Shown here in pieces: positions 9,790-18,626 of a DNA stretch of 64,000 bases. The DNA is taken from the NCBI RefSeq assembly GCF_000151205.2, contig NC_016051.1:1674001-1738000 (forward strand). Reading direction: 5' to 3'. A program made the translations under genes and the position numbers. Below the pieces are notes generated by a model. That model did no database searches and had not been told where the DNA came from. It worked only from the letters and a program-made list of their open reading frames with translations. Positions within the stretch are counted from its first letter, which is position 1. The number at the start of each line of letters is the position of its first letter. The stretch comes from Thermococcus sp. AM4. GTDB lineage: Archaea; Methanobacteriota_B; Thermococci; Thermococcales; Thermococcaceae.

Positions 9790-10704
9790 TCAGACCTCGG
9801 AAAGCGCCCGGTTTATCTCGCCCATGATGTCCGTTTTCACCGTCTGGTTGATCGTCTTGAGCGTCACGTCCTTCGTTCCGGAGAAGCCCGGCACCGAGAT
9901 CTGAATCCTCATGAACACCTCCGCCCTCACGGTGCTCGTTTCGTTGTTCCTCACGTGCATCTCCCAGGCCTTGGGGATGTTCGACACGAGAACATAGGTT
10001 TTGACCGGCAGTTTTACCGTTCCACCTGCGGGAATAACGGTCGTTCTGACGGACTCGCCTTCCCCGATCTTCAGACCGTTCACCCAGACCTTATAGCCCG
10101 TTTTGAGTATCGGTATCGGGTACGGGTTGGGGTTGTACAGGACGAGCTCCGTCACGAAAACCGCCTTGTTGCCCTCTCTGCCCTCGTACCTCACCACGGT
10201 GTCCTTCAGCTCGGGAGTTTTGAGTATCGAGAGTCCCGCCACGCTCTGGCTCGGGGCCTTGAGGTGGATCTTTTCGAGGATTTTTTCGTCTATCTCCCTG
10301 CTAACCTCGATCCTCTTGGAGAAGAAGAGCACCTTCGGCCTGGCCACGATTGTCAGGTTTCCGCGCTCCCCGTTTTCAAAGTACTTCAGGATCGCGTCGA
10401 TGATCTTCTCGTTATCGATTTCAAGGCTGGCCCTGACCTCGGTCCCAAACGGGGAATACCCGAACTCGCCGAGCTTTCCGATTTCCTCCCCCATGAACAG
10501 GAACTTCAGCTCTTCGATGCTGAGCGGGACCAGGAGTGGCCTTTTGAGGGTTACATTAACCTTGATTTCAGTCGTTTTCTCGGAGACCGCCCCCCACGCC
10601 ACCGAGACCTTTGGGGAGGCGCTGTTCAGCGCGTACGCAACGTATCCTCCCCAGATTACGAGGATTATAAAGGCTATTCCAATGACCCTTCCGATCATTC
10701 CCAT
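9790..10704 (-). CDS. LEA14/WHy-domain membrane-anchored protein
   Basis: A 304-residue protein with an N-terminal membrane anchor (about 5-26) and two predicted late-embryogenesis LEA14-like (WHy) beta domains. The second contains the typical ELVLYNPNPYPIPIL segment, and a similar ALNSASPKVSV opening precedes the first. WHy domains are beta sandwiches often placed outside the membrane in archaea; function is unclear (desiccation or stress protection in plants). The start ATG at 10704 follows GGGTGAGAGC. It is monocistronic or leads its own transcript, with a TATA-like TTTATTTTG region upstream. Confidence 0.75.
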   Translation of the reverse strand: MGMIGRVIGIAFIILVIWGGYVAYALNSASPKVSVAWGAVSEKTTEIKVNVTLKRPLLVPLSIEELKFLFMGEEIGKLGEFGYSPFGTEVRASLEIDNEKIIDAILKYFENGERGNLTIVARPKVLFFSKRIEVSREIDEKILEKIHLKAPSQSVAGLSILKTPELKDTVVRYEGREGNKAVFVTELVLYNPNPYPIPILKTGYKVWVNGLKIGEGESVRTTVIPAGGTVKLPVKTYVLVSNIPKAWEMHVRNNETSTVRAEVFMRIQISVPGFSGTKDVTLKTINQTVKTDIMGEINRALSEV

Positions 10705-10755
10705 GCTCTCACCCGTGTTTTATTTTGCGGCATTTTGACTTAAGCTTTTTGAATT

Positions 10756-12219
10756 TTACGTCAATTCCTCGATTATTTTGCGCCAGTTGTCCGGTTTTCT
10801 GAAGTCCTTCTCCGTGTAGAGGCCCTCCTTCTTGAGTATTCCCCTCGCCGCCAGAAGTCCGGTAGCGGCCGCGTTGACGATGTCCCTGCTCAAACCGGCT
10901 CCGTCGCCAGCGGCGAAGATTCCATCGATGCTCGTTTCAAGGTTCTCATCGACCTCGACCTTCATTGCGTAATACTTGATTTCCGGCGCGTAGAGGAGAG
11001 TGTGGTCGCTGGCAACGCCGGGTAGAACTTTATCGAGCTTCTCAAGGCCCTCTATGATGTTGGTAACAACGCGGTGCGGTAAGGCCATCGCGATGTCGCC
11101 GGGCGTTACGTTCTTCAGCGTCGGCTCGACGTCGCTCCTCCTTATCCTTGCCCACGTGCTCCTCCTTCCCCTCCTCAGGTCGCCGAGGCGCTGAATGAGG
11201 GGCTTTCCACCGCCTATCGTTGTTGCCAGTTGAGCTATGCTCTTGCCGTAGGCCGTCGTGTCCTCGACCGGCTCGGTGAGCTCTATCCTGCTCAGGAAGG
11301 CGAAGTTGGTGTTGTTGCTCTTCTTCTCGTGCATCGAGTGGCCGTTTACGCCGACGTAGCCGTCGTAGCGCTCCTCGACGACGAAGCCGTTCGGGTTGGT
11401 GCAGAATGTCCTCACGAAGTCGTCGTAGGTGTCTGTGTAGATGTGGAACTTGGGGTCGTGGTTTATGCTCGTTATGGGCTCCATCACTATCGCGGGAACC
11501 TCGACGCGGACGCCAACGTCAATCGGGCCGTGACGGGCCTTGAGGCCTATTTTCTGAGCCACCTCATGGAACCAGTCCGCTCCACCCCTGCCGGGGGCGA
11601 CGATTATGTAGCGGGCCTTAATCTCGAAGACGTCCTTTCCTCTCCTCACCTTCACCCAGCCCTTCCCGAACTCCAGTGCTTTCGTCCAGAGGAGGAACCT
11701 CACACCTTTGCTCTCGAGGTGCCGCTTGATGTCGTCTATGACATCTGGCGTCCTGTCCGAACCGATGTGCCTCTGGATTATCGGGATGAACTTGACGCCG
11801 GCCTGCGCCGCCCTCTGCTCCCAGTATCTAACCTGCTCCAGGTCGCCCTTGTAGAGGTTCCTCGGTGCCTTGTGCCTCAGAAAAATCTGGTCGACCTCCC
11901 AGACGAGTTGCCAGGCGTAGTTCTCGTCGTTCGTCAGCTCGCTTAAATCGCCTCCGATGTCCGGGCGGAGGTTTATCGTGCCGTCGCTTAATCCGCCGGC
12001 TCCTCCAACACCGCTCATTATGTGGCAGGGCTTGCACTCTATGCAATAACCCAGCTCGAACATGGGGCAGACCCTCTGCTTGACGTCACCGCCTTCGTCG
12101 ATGACGAGAACGCTCAGATCGCTCTTTTCAGCCAGCTCGTAGGCCGCGAAAAGCCCGGCCGGGCCGGCTCCGATAATAACAACGTCGTAGAACCTTCCGT
12201 TCCCATCTTCGGAGACCAT
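10756..12219 (-). CDS. FAD-dependent oxidoreductase with Cys cluster (COG2509-like)
   Basis: Flavoprotein of 487 residues. It has the dinucleotide motif GAGPAG at 17-22, a second glycine-rich site (IIVAPGRGGADW), and the C-terminal FAD closure (IDGIFAAGDGAGLSRDIVNAAATG). Cysteines 51, 59, 62 and 65 in CPMFELGYCIECKPC could bind an iron-sulfur cluster or form a redox site; that is inference. Relatives are annotated only as dehydrogenases with unknown substrate. ATG at 12219 follows GGTAAGGGAAAT. A TATA-like TTTTTAAGG at about 12251-12259 suggests its own promoter at the edge of the accessory island. Confidence 0.8.
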   Translation of the reverse strand: MVSEDGNGRFYDVVIIGAGPAGLFAAYELAEKSDLSVLVIDEGGDVKQRVCPMFELGYCIECKPCHIMSGVGGAGGLSDGTINLRPDIGGDLSELTNDENYAWQLVWEVDQIFLRHKAPRNLYKGDLEQVRYWEQRAAQAGVKFIPIIQRHIGSDRTPDVIDDIKRHLESKGVRFLLWTKALEFGKGWVKVRRGKDVFEIKARYIIVAPGRGGADWFHEVAQKIGLKARHGPIDVGVRVEVPAIVMEPITSINHDPKFHIYTDTYDDFVRTFCTNPNGFVVEERYDGYVGVNGHSMHEKKSNNTNFAFLSRIELTEPVEDTTAYGKSIAQLATTIGGGKPLIQRLGDLRRGRRSTWARIRRSDVEPTLKNVTPGDIAMALPHRVVTNIIEGLEKLDKVLPGVASDHTLLYAPEIKYYAMKVEVDENLETSIDGIFAAGDGAGLSRDIVNAAATGLLAARGILKKEGLYTEKDFRKPDNWRKIIEELT

Positions 12220-12345
12220 ATTTCCCTTACCGAGCTCTATGGCTTCGGCCTTAAAAATCTTTTGGCAAGTTTTTGGTTAATTGTGCGTATATTGGGCGAT
12301 AAAATGTACACAAAAATGGCGAAACAGAGCGGAAAATCATTTGAG
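12220..12345. promoter_or_regulatory. Left boundary of the accessory island
   Basis: Noncoding 126 bp between the 3' end of the membrane-protein array and the FAD oxidoreductase gene. It carries the oxidoreductase promoter. Base composition becomes AT-richer from here to about 27.2 kb. I saw no integrase, tRNA or direct repeat marking this edge. Confidence 0.4.
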
Positions 12346-12939
12346 TTAGGCGTTTAATATCCAGTCTTTCCTCTCCATTGACTCTTCTGGCTGGGCTGAT
12401 TCCCCCGTTATCCTCGGCAGGTCGTGCTTGATCCAGAGGGCGGTTATGATGTAGTGATAGATTAGGGGTGGGATGGATACCGTGGAGGGTTCGGTTTCAA
12501 GGAAGGCTAACGGCGCCAGAACGGCGATGGAGACCTTCCACAAGCGTATGGCTGGTTTTCGAACGTTTTTAGGGAGAAAGATAACGGTAAAATAGAGGGC
12601 TCCCATAGCGAGGGAAATTGAGGGGAACAACCCGAGGCCCGTCACCCAAGAGATACATGCAAAGAAAACTGCCACTGATGTTCCGATGAGGCCGAATAGG
12701 ATTGTATCCTTGGTTGTGATTGTTTCTCCTTTGATTTTCCACTTTGCCAAAAAGAGTTCCACAATAAAAACCGATGTCGGAAATAAAGCCGAAGCCCTGA
12801 CTAGGGTGACAGGAATCAGCTCTCCAAAGATCAAGATGGTGAGGGACCAGTGATAGGATTTCGTCCGCCATAGAAATAGTAACGAGATAACTAAAAAGAA
12901 ATACAGTGAAACCACCAGGAATGTGTTCAAGTCCACCAT
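12346..12939 (-). CDS. Small multi-spanning membrane protein, family A (candidate immunity protein)
   Basis: 197 residues with about six hydrophobic segments. It belongs to what I call family A of this island. The shared pattern is a hydrophobic N-terminus followed by a lysine/arginine segment (WRTKSYHWSLTILIF here), and a C-terminal ALWIKHDLPRIT-like block. The other copies are at 16908, 17497 and 22642. This copy has an extra hydrophilic tail of about 20 residues after PRIT, unlike the others, which end there. The ATG at 12939 follows GAGGGTGAT; the GTG at 12948 is an alternative. It overlaps nothing and is the last gene of the array. Confidence 0.65.
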   Translation of the reverse strand: MVDLNTFLVVSLYFFLVISLLFLWRTKSYHWSLTILIFGELIPVTLVRASALFPTSVFIVELFLAKWKIKGETITTKDTILFGLIGTSVAVFFACISWVTGLGLFPSISLAMGALYFTVIFLPKNVRKPAIRLWKVSIAVLAPLAFLETEPSTVSIPPLIYHYIITALWIKHDLPRITGESAQPEESMERKDWILNA

Positions 12940-12940
12940 G

Positions 12941-13729
12941 TTAATCACCCTCGGCTGGCATGTTTGGTTGAGTTTTCTCTGTTATTCTTTGCGTATCGTG
13001 AGCAGGGAATGCAACGGCTTCATCCTCTTTCCCCTGGTATCTAGCGCTTTTAGAAAATCCAATCAACGCCAGCAAGACGGTCCATGTAAACGGGACAATA
13101 AAGGTCAGGAGTAGGAAGTCCGCATTGCTTTTTGTATCCACGCTGATTTGCATGTTGATGAGCAGGTATATAAAAACGGGAAAGAGGATAGTCCCCTTGC
13201 CACTTTTGGCATTCTTCGATAATTTGACTATTTTAAGAAGGATCGTAAAGACGGTTAGGTATGCTAGTATAATGAGGAATTTTCCGAATGAAGACATCTG
13301 TGAGTCCTTCAAGAGCTTGTACGTGGCCTCAAATGTGGAAAGTGCAGTCAAAATTATCAGAAACAGCCTTTTCCAGGGGGTTAAGTTTGAAATTGCCTCG
13401 GCAAGGCGGCCAGTCCAGTCCACGTCCCTTAGGTCAAGGTACAACGAAAACCACAGTGCAGAGAGAATTAAAACGAACGGTTTAGCCACTATTGGAACCA
13501 CCGTGACCATCCCAACTCCAAATAAGATCAGAAAGAATAGTCCGGCGAGCAGTTCGCCTTCTTTAGTTATGAAATCTATCGCAGAAACCATTAGGAAAAT
13601 ACCCAACGGCAACGTCCACAGGCCGAGAATGTATCTGTTTGGGGTGTTTTCATGGTATAGGATGAGCGTGACTCCAATCTGAAAAAGGAGAAGGGCAGGA
13701 AGGGATTTTCTCAAGCCCGGGCCTTTCAT
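12941..13729 (-). CDS. Multi-spanning membrane protein of the island, family not assigned
   Basis: 262 residues with about eight hydrophobic segments and a hydrophilic C-terminal tail ending PAEGD. It is the longest membrane protein of the array and I could not pair it confidently with another member. The ATG at 13729 follows AAGGGTGA; the GTG at 13738 is an alternative. Its last codons and stop (GAG GGT GAT TAA) form the ribosome site of the downstream family A gene, so translation is coupled. Its upstream gap of about 110 bp holds a TATA-like CTTAAAAAG, so it may start its own transcript. Confidence 0.6.
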   Translation of the reverse strand: MKGPGLRKSLPALLLFQIGVTLILYHENTPNRYILGLWTLPLGIFLMVSAIDFITKEGELLAGLFFLILFGVGMVTVVPIVAKPFVLILSALWFSLYLDLRDVDWTGRLAEAISNLTPWKRLFLIILTALSTFEATYKLLKDSQMSSFGKFLIILAYLTVFTILLKIVKLSKNAKSGKGTILFPVFIYLLINMQISVDTKSNADFLLLTFIVPFTWTVLLALIGFSKSARYQGKEDEAVAFPAHDTQRITEKTQPNMPAEGD

Positions 13730-13846
13730 TGTGTTCACCCTTCCGCGCTTCGTTGATTACACCATCAAATTGTAACCCACGCACTTTTTAAGTGTTTTGA
13801 ATTGCCTTGGGGGTATAAACAAAGAAGAAATGGGTCCTACTTGTCC
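13730..13846 (-). promoter_or_regulatory. Possible internal promoter in the membrane-protein array
   Basis: 117 bp without a gene. CTTAAAAAG (about 13785-13793, minus strand) is TATA-like and about 60 bp before the next start codon. Confidence 0.35.
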
Positions 13847-14239
13847 CTATTGGCCGTTTCGCTTGTTATCTTCCCGCCGGGACGATCTGAGTGCCCTTAT
13901 CACTGTTCTAAAAAGTTTCTCCCACGTGATGCACCTCCATTCGCGTGCGAGTTTGTATCCCATTGTCCACAGGGAGAACACCGTTGCAAACACGATTAAT
14001 CTGAACGGTATGGAGTATGGTCTGGCGAAGATGATGTACGGACCAGATAGAAGAAGGACAAATACCAGACTGAGGGGCGTACTGTTCTCATCCAGGAGCA
14101 ACAGGAGCGTGACGAACAACAATAATAGGCCCAGGAAGAGTATTTCTCCTATACTAAAAGACCCCCTGGACAGGAGAGTCATGAAAATTAAAGTTGAGAT
14201 GGAAAGAAAGATAATAGAGCGCAGGCATTCCCCTCTCAT
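13847..14239 (-). CDS. Small membrane protein, family B
   Basis: 130 residues, about four hydrophobic segments. It resembles the neighbouring 14271-14618 product along its length: both begin with Met-Arg/Lys, Glu-Cys, Arg-Ser (MRGECLRSIIF here) and share a late LW-x-x-GY motif followed by a Cys. The C-terminal tail is basic. The ATG at 14239 follows GGTGAT. The tandem position of two B members points to local duplication. Membrane location is clear from hydrophobicity; an immunity role is inferred from the locus. Confidence 0.6.
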   Translation of the reverse strand: MRGECLRSIIFLSISTLIFMTLLSRGSFSIGEILFLGLLLLFVTLLLLLDENSTPLSLVFVLLLSGPYIIFARPYSIPFRLIVFATVFSLWTMGYKLAREWRCITWEKLFRTVIRALRSSRREDNKRNGQ

Positions 14240-14270
14240 CCTAATCACCATTCATGTTCGGAACCTTGAG

Positions 14271-14618
14271 TTATAGCTTCTTTAGTATGCCTTTGCTTAT
14301 TAAGCACTTCTCTGCACTTTCATAGCCCGTTTTCCAGAGGTATGGGAGGGTGAGGAGTAAGATAAACCCAAACGCTCTTGAATACGCTTTGGGGTGTATC
14401 ATGTGATGTATTATGATGGGACAGAACAAAATGCAAACAATTATCAACCACAGTGCAGTGCCCCATCCTCCAATTAAGCCCAACATTGCAAGAAATACTG
14501 GCGCTAAAGTTAGGAACACTCTACCTTCGAAGTCGAGGGGCAAACTAAAGAAAAAAACTCCCATCATTGCCGTAGAAACTAAAAAGGAGATGAGTGAACG
14601 CCTGCATTCCTTCATCAT
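14271..14618 (-). CDS. Small membrane protein, family B
   Basis: 115 residues, about four hydrophobic segments, paralogous to the next gene downstream (shared starts MMKECRRSLISF versus MRGECLRSIIF, and LWKTGY versus LWTMGY). The ATG at 14618 follows GGGAGGACGTGAGA; the upstream gene's stop lies inside that leader, so translation is coupled. Nothing suggests an enzyme. Confidence 0.6.
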   Translation of the reverse strand: MMKECRRSLISFLVSTAMMGVFFFSLPLDFEGRVFLTLAPVFLAMLGLIGGWGTALWLIIVCILFCPIIIHHMIHPKAYSRAFGFILLLTLPYLWKTGYESAEKCLISKGILKKL

Positions 14619-14620
14619 TC

Positions 14621-15139
14621 TCACGTCCTCCCGGGTTTTTGGTTCTCGTTAATGAACTCGTTGAACTCTTCAAACATGAGGTATCCCCCAGCCACCAGCG
14701 TTACTGCGGCGATAGCCTCGATCCAGTTTGAAGCACGGATTCCCTCGATAAACGGGTTCATGGAAAAGAACCCAAGGAGTAGGATTCCAAAGTACCTCAA
14801 CTTTGAATCCGAGTTCTGGGTTACTGGTCCCTTGCTTAGACCATAGCGAACCAGTAGCACAAAGCCTTGGAGCGCAAGCAGGATCAGCAGTAAAAGACCT
14901 GCTCCAGTTAGCCCGATAATGAGAACACTGACAAATATTACGGCCAAATTGACCACGAGAAGAGTTCTGGCAAAGTTGGAATGATTCATGCCCCTGTGGT
15001 GTAGCATTCCTAGCATAGCAACCCAAACGTAAAGCACTGAAAGACTCACGCTGGCAAGAGTTAGGGCCACTTTTATGCCCGCGGAAGCATAAAGGAGGAA
15101 AAAGGAGACAAGGTACACAACAACACCTGCCCATCTCAT
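14621..15139 (-). CDS. Small membrane protein, family C (divergent)
   Basis: 172 residues with about five hydrophobic segments. The C-terminal third (IEGIRASNWIEAIAA ... GGYLMFEEF) matches the pattern of family C at 15136 and 15751, in which a GGYLI segment and an acidic residue follow a hydrophobic stretch. The ATG at 15139 overlaps the upstream stop (ATGA) and follows AGAGGGA. A longer reading from 15199 lies inside the upstream gene and is rejected. Confidence 0.58.
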   Translation of the reverse strand: MRWAGVVVYLVSFFLLYASAGIKVALTLASVSLSVLYVWVAMLGMLHHRGMNHSNFARTLLVVNLAVIFVSVLIIGLTGAGLLLLILLALQGFVLLVRYGLSKGPVTQNSDSKLRYFGILLLGFFSMNPFIEGIRASNWIEAIAAVTLVAGGYLMFEEFNEFINENQKPGRT

Positions 15140-15717
15140 TGACGGTCCCTCTTTGAGTTTTCTGTGAAAGTCACTTGGTTTTTCTCCCACCCCAAACATT
15201 CTAACGAATTTTCAAACGCCTTATAAATTAGATAGCCACCCAAGAGAGCCGGAAGGAGAAAAACAAAAACCCATACCGGATTGGAAGCCCTTTGGGCTAT
15301 TGAGATGTCCGCTATCCACTGGAAGAACCATAATCCCCGCACCGTTCGTGGTGGATACTGAAGTTTCTTCCCTATCCTCGACAGTTTCCACTTGAAAACC
15401 AAAACTATGGCAGGGAATGTCATGAAAAGCCCGAACACCTCTGTTATGTTCAAAACGGTATCCCAAGCTCCAAAACTCAACCCTAAAATCAGAAGGCTTA
15501 CAGTGAAGATTCCACCGAGAAAGAGAACAACTCTCCTTTGGAATTCGTTAGCTCTCCCCGAACTCCCGAGAGCCATAAGGCTCAACCATGGAACAAGCAC
15601 TGTCAGATTTGCTGAGAGAACGTAAATTCCTCTAAGGGCTCCAAAATGGGAAATAAGGACAGAAGAAATGAAGAGGGAGGCAACTCCATAGAGCATCATG
15701 CTTTCATGTCTTTTCAT
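15136..15717 (-). CDS. Small membrane protein, family C
   Basis: 193 residues, about five hydrophobic segments. It shares with 15751-16296 a YPP motif, an aromatic FQWI segment and LLPALLGGYLI near the C-terminus. ATG at 15717 follows GAGGGGTCA. It is coupled by a 4-base overlap to the next gene. Three adjacent C members suggest tandem duplication followed by divergence, as expected for proteins under selection to recognise changing partners. Confidence 0.62.
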   Translation of the reverse strand: MKRHESMMLYGVASLFISSVLISHFGALRGIYVLSANLTVLVPWLSLMALGSSGRANEFQRRVVLFLGGIFTVSLLILGLSFGAWDTVLNITEVFGLFMTFPAIVLVFKWKLSRIGKKLQYPPRTVRGLWFFQWIADISIAQRASNPVWVFVFLLPALLGGYLIYKAFENSLECLGWEKNQVTFTENSKRDRQ

Positions 15718-15750
15718 AGTTGACCCCTCTATGGTCTCTCTTAGGTGCCC

Positions 15751-16296
15751 TCAAGTTGCCATACTATCACCTGCACGTTTAGCCTCTATGAATCCGAGGA
15801 TTATCAGGTAACCTCCAATTAGGCCTGGTAGTAAGTACAGAAACACTTTTAGCGGCTCGTCAGACTTAACGGCGAGAATGCCTGTATCAATCCACTGAAA
15901 CACCCAGAAGTACTTTGCATCGGTTGGGGGATAACTGAGTTGTTCCCCACTTCTTTCCCTACTCTTCTTTGCACAATACATGGGAGCAATAAAGAGCAGA
16001 TACCATGCCAAAAATGAGACAATTACCCCGGTTACTTTCTCAAAATCATTGTAGACGAGGGCTATTACTCCCAAGGCGACTACTGACGAGAGGAGAGATG
16101 TCAATATGATGAGCTTGATTAGCAGATTTTTCCCTGTGCCTCTGGACCAGAGGGCTATTGTTCCCCACATGGGGATGAACATCACGTTTATTGCGAACAC
16201 GTACAGCCCGCTTTCAGGCCCTCTGACCTTCACCATAATAAGGGAGGACAAAAGGATAAGAAAAAATCCCGAAAGGAGACTTTTAACGAACCCCAC
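15751..16296 (-). CDS. Small membrane protein, family C
   Basis: 181 residues, about five hydrophobic segments. Matches the 15136 product at YPPTDAKYFWVFQWID and LLPGLIGGYLI. A GTG at 16296 after GAGGTGATC is the likely start; those ribosome-site bases include the stop codon of the upstream gene. A GTG at 16305 is an alternative. Confidence 0.6.
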   Translation of the reverse strand: MGFVKSLLSGFFLILLSSLIMVKVRGPESGLYVFAINVMFIPMWGTIALWSRGTGKNLLIKLIILTSLLSSVVALGVIALVYNDFEKVTGVIVSFLAWYLLFIAPMYCAKKSRERSGEQLSYPPTDAKYFWVFQWIDTGILAVKSDEPLKVFLYLLPGLIGGYLIILGFIEAKRAGDSMAT

Positions 16297-16301
16297 TTGG
16301 A

Positions 16302-16859
16302 TCACCTCGAGCAGCTGCCTCGATACTTTTGTTCTCCCAATCCTTCCATCTCTCTAAACGTGCAGTAACAACCCCACAGTATCCCAGTTGAGACCAAGAG
16401 ACCGAGCACCCATGAACCACCGAAATGAACGCTTCCAATGAATGTTATTGCCGCTATTATCACGACAAACAGCTTTATGTATTTAGCTGTGCTTTCTACC
16501 CTTTTCTTATTCATGTCTGGATTCTGGCATATCATGTTAATCTTGGGTGCGATATGCCCCACGAGCATAGCTGGTCCCGCGAACCATAGGAATGCATAGA
16601 GGGCGTACAAAGAATCTTTGAATCCCCAAATGTACCAATCCAAAATGAAAAAGGAGGATACAAACCCCAGAAAGAGTTTACCCAGCTTCCAAAAAACCTC
16701 TCCTTCGGGTGTTGTCCTGTATCTGAAGTAGCACCACCCGAAGAATAGCGCCACTACTGAAGTTGCCGTGAACAAGGAGAGTTTGAGGTCTACACGTATT
16801 CCGAGAAGAATGATAGAAAAAATGAGGACAGAAATTCCGATGTAGTTTTTACTGGTCAT
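16302..16859 (-). CDS. Small membrane protein, family D
   Basis: 185 residues, about six hydrophobic segments. Family D members here are this one and those at 24130 and 24755. Shared marks are an N-terminal GIxVLIF-type segment, FxGW in the second span, a glycine-proline turn before a basic loop (GPAMLVGHIAPK here), KYIKLF, and a C-terminal GILWGCY-type glycine segment. ATG at 16859 follows GGGGGCG. The two other D genes sit directly after an orphan C-terminal module; this copy has none, and would be an orphan immunity gene under the model. Confidence 0.62.
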   Translation of the reverse strand: MTSKNYIGISVLIFSIILLGIRVDLKLSLFTATSVVALFFGWCYFRYRTTPEGEVFWKLGKLFLGFVSSFFILDWYIWGFKDSLYALYAFLWFAGPAMLVGHIAPKINMICQNPDMNKKRVESTAKYIKLFVVIIAAITFIGSVHFGGSWVLGLLVSTGILWGCYCTFREMEGLGEQKYRGSCSR

Positions 16860-16907
16860 CACGACGCCCCCAGCCAGTTTTGATATCCCTAATGAAAGCT
16901 TTGGACT

Positions 16908-17483
16908 TCACGTTATCTTCGGTCCCTCCGTCATTCTCGGTAAGTCACGCTTGAGCCATAGGATAAAGAGCGCCACGTAAACTATTATAAAGGGGAGAAG
17001 TTGGCTTTGAAGGCCGAACACCTCTATCAACGTCCCCATGGAAAGAAGCACGAACGGAATTTTGGCGTAGTAAAACACCCTCCTGCTCTTTCCGTAGCTT
17101 ATAGCAATGAAAACGTAGAGAAGCCAGTAACCCATCAGAAGCGAGAGGGACCAGCCAGCGCCTGCCCGTTTAAATAAAAACACTAGGAACAAAACCATGA
17201 GATAACCCAGAATCACATCGCCAACACTGCTCTCGTCATCTGAAGATTTCCTGAATGGGCGTTCGTACTGTATGTAAAATAGATAAGCTGGAAGAAGTGC
17301 CAGTAATGAGCCGTACACGAGAGTGCCGAGGATGTCTCCAGTGTGATAAAGGAACGAGGCAAAGATTGAGGAGAACACCAAAAGCGAAAGGGCCCTCTGG
17401 TAAAATCTCGCCTTTAACGCCGTTATAACACTAACAAAGAGGAAAGAGTAGAGGATAAGATACGAGATTGCATCGGTTCCCAT
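16908..17483 (-). CDS. Small membrane protein, family A
   Basis: 191 residues, about six hydrophobic segments. Like other A members it ends in a conserved block (FILWLKRDLPRMTEGPKIT here). It is most similar to the 22642 product: both contain a YERP(F/L) loop, a DV(I)xGYL span, and RRxFYxxKxPxVLLS. That is notable because the 22642 gene is the immediate partner of an orphan module. ATG at 17483 follows GAGGTGGGTGTGAG, bases that begin with the stop of the upstream A gene. Confidence 0.62.
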   Translation of the reverse strand: MGTDAISYLILYSFLFVSVITALKARFYQRALSLLVFSSIFASFLYHTGDILGTLVYGSLLALLPAYLFYIQYERPFRKSSDDESSVGDVILGYLMVLFLVFLFKRAGAGWSLSLLMGYWLLYVFIAISYGKSRRVFYYAKIPFVLLSMGTLIEVFGLQSQLLPFIIVYVALFILWLKRDLPRMTEGPKIT

Positions 17484-17496
17484 GCTCACACCCACC

Positions 17497-18075
17497 TCAT
17501 GTTATTCTTGGAGGTTTTGTCATCCGGGGCAACTCAACTTTCAGCCAGAGAGCAGTCATAAAGTAGTGTAACACAATAACGGGTATCACATATATTGAAA
17601 TGTCAAACTGCTCCACCAAAGCAAGGGGAGCAAGCAACGGATAGGGGAGTTTGAGCAGATAGTAGTATTTCCGATACTTTACATCGGGTGTTTTCTTGAA
17701 TTCGAGGTAAAGAAGACACGCCAGATAAATGCTTCCGTATCCTATGAGCGTTGCCACGATGATTCCAGATCTATAAAATAGCACAAATCCCACCAAGGCC
17801 ACTATTAATGTGATCCAGCTATGACTCCCTTTAACATTTTCCTCGCGTGGGCTGTTGTATTCAACGTCAAAAAACGTCGCAGTTACAAAAGTAAAAATCC
17901 CTACCATGAGAGCTGCCAGGAGAGTATCAACATGGTTGATTGATAGCCCTTTCAAAAAAGAAATGAAGATTTCCCCGAAAATCAAAACGGTTAATGGTCT
18001 GTGGAGTGACTTAGTCTTGAATAACGCGCCCATTGATATTAAAAGGAAAATATAACTGGGATAGATCCAATTCAT
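17497..18075 (-). CDS. Small membrane protein, family A
   Basis: 192 residues, about six hydrophobic segments, C-terminal block LWLKVELPRMTKPPRIT. It forms a tandem pair with the 16908 gene and resembles the 12346 product in its N-terminal KTKSLHRPLTVLIFGE segment. ATG at 18075 follows AAAGGTGATAGACT. A 164-bp noncoding gap upstream probably contains its promoter. Confidence 0.62.
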   Translation of the reverse strand: MNWIYPSYIFLLISMGALFKTKSLHRPLTVLIFGEIFISFLKGLSINHVDTLLAALMVGIFTFVTATFFDVEYNSPREENVKGSHSWITLIVALVGFVLFYRSGIIVATLIGYGSIYLACLLYLEFKKTPDVKYRKYYYLLKLPYPLLAPLALVEQFDISIYVIPVIVLHYFMTALWLKVELPRMTKPPRIT

Positions 18076-18239
18076 AGTCTATCACCTTTATGACTTCAGA
18101 GGGGTCATTACAGGGCCCCTCTTGCTTTTTAATTCTCTTCGCGTTGTACTATCCCATTCCCGGAGAGGATATATTTGGATTTTCTGCCGGTCAGATTCTT
18201 TCCCTCATTAGTGTTCCTGCCTTCCAGCATTAGTAAAAC
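18076..18239 (-). promoter_or_regulatory. Intergenic region with probable promoter and small inverted repeat
   Basis: No gene seen. TATA-like AATTAAAAAG lies near 18125-18134 (minus strand). GAGGGG and CCCCTC flank an 11-base loop at about 18095-18118, between that box and the ribosome site, in a position fit for an operator or a leader hairpin. Confidence 0.4.
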
Positions 18240-18626
18240 TTAGGGAGATGTAGCGCCCTGGCACTTATCCCTCACCCACGGGATTGTAATTCCAATTAAC
18301 CCCGCCACAAAGATAAATATCGAGAGGGAAAACTCAACTGACCTATTGGCAAGGGGATAATTCAAGAGTATTCCAAAGATGGAGTACCAGATGAACAGAT
18401 CGAACAGCTGTCTAACCGACCCCTTGGCGCCCGAGGTGTAGTAATAGCCCATTAAATGTAAAACGAGCCAGTAGGTATGCTTGTCAGGCTCTAATCTTCT
18501 TCCTGTGGTGCATATCATCCACACCACCAGCACTCCCAGAGAGACTCCTATTACGGTTCTGATAGCTTGGAAAACCCCAAAATGAATGCTCTGATACAGT
18601 AAAGAGGAAGGATCAAGGTAAACCAC
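18240..18626 (-). pseudogene. Family E membrane protein, 5' end apparently lost
   Basis: 128 codons from a GTG at 18626 that lies inside the 3' end of the upstream gene. From residue 13 on it aligns with the upstream 18551 product: (I)xFGxxxA..., a GVLLV-type span, an arginine-leucine before a hydrophilic loop, KGxxRQL, and a late aromatic span. The missing first span is encoded in another frame, as the last 27 residues of the upstream gene (LWFTLILPLY). This suggests that a frameshift or small deletion fused the start of this gene onto the end of its neighbour. It may still be translated from GTG but would lack span one. Confidence 0.5.

Noticed and set aside
13125-13682. Plus-strand frames within the membrane-protein array
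   Set aside because: They are basic, Ser/Lys-rich antisense readings of hydrophobic genes, with no ribosome sites.
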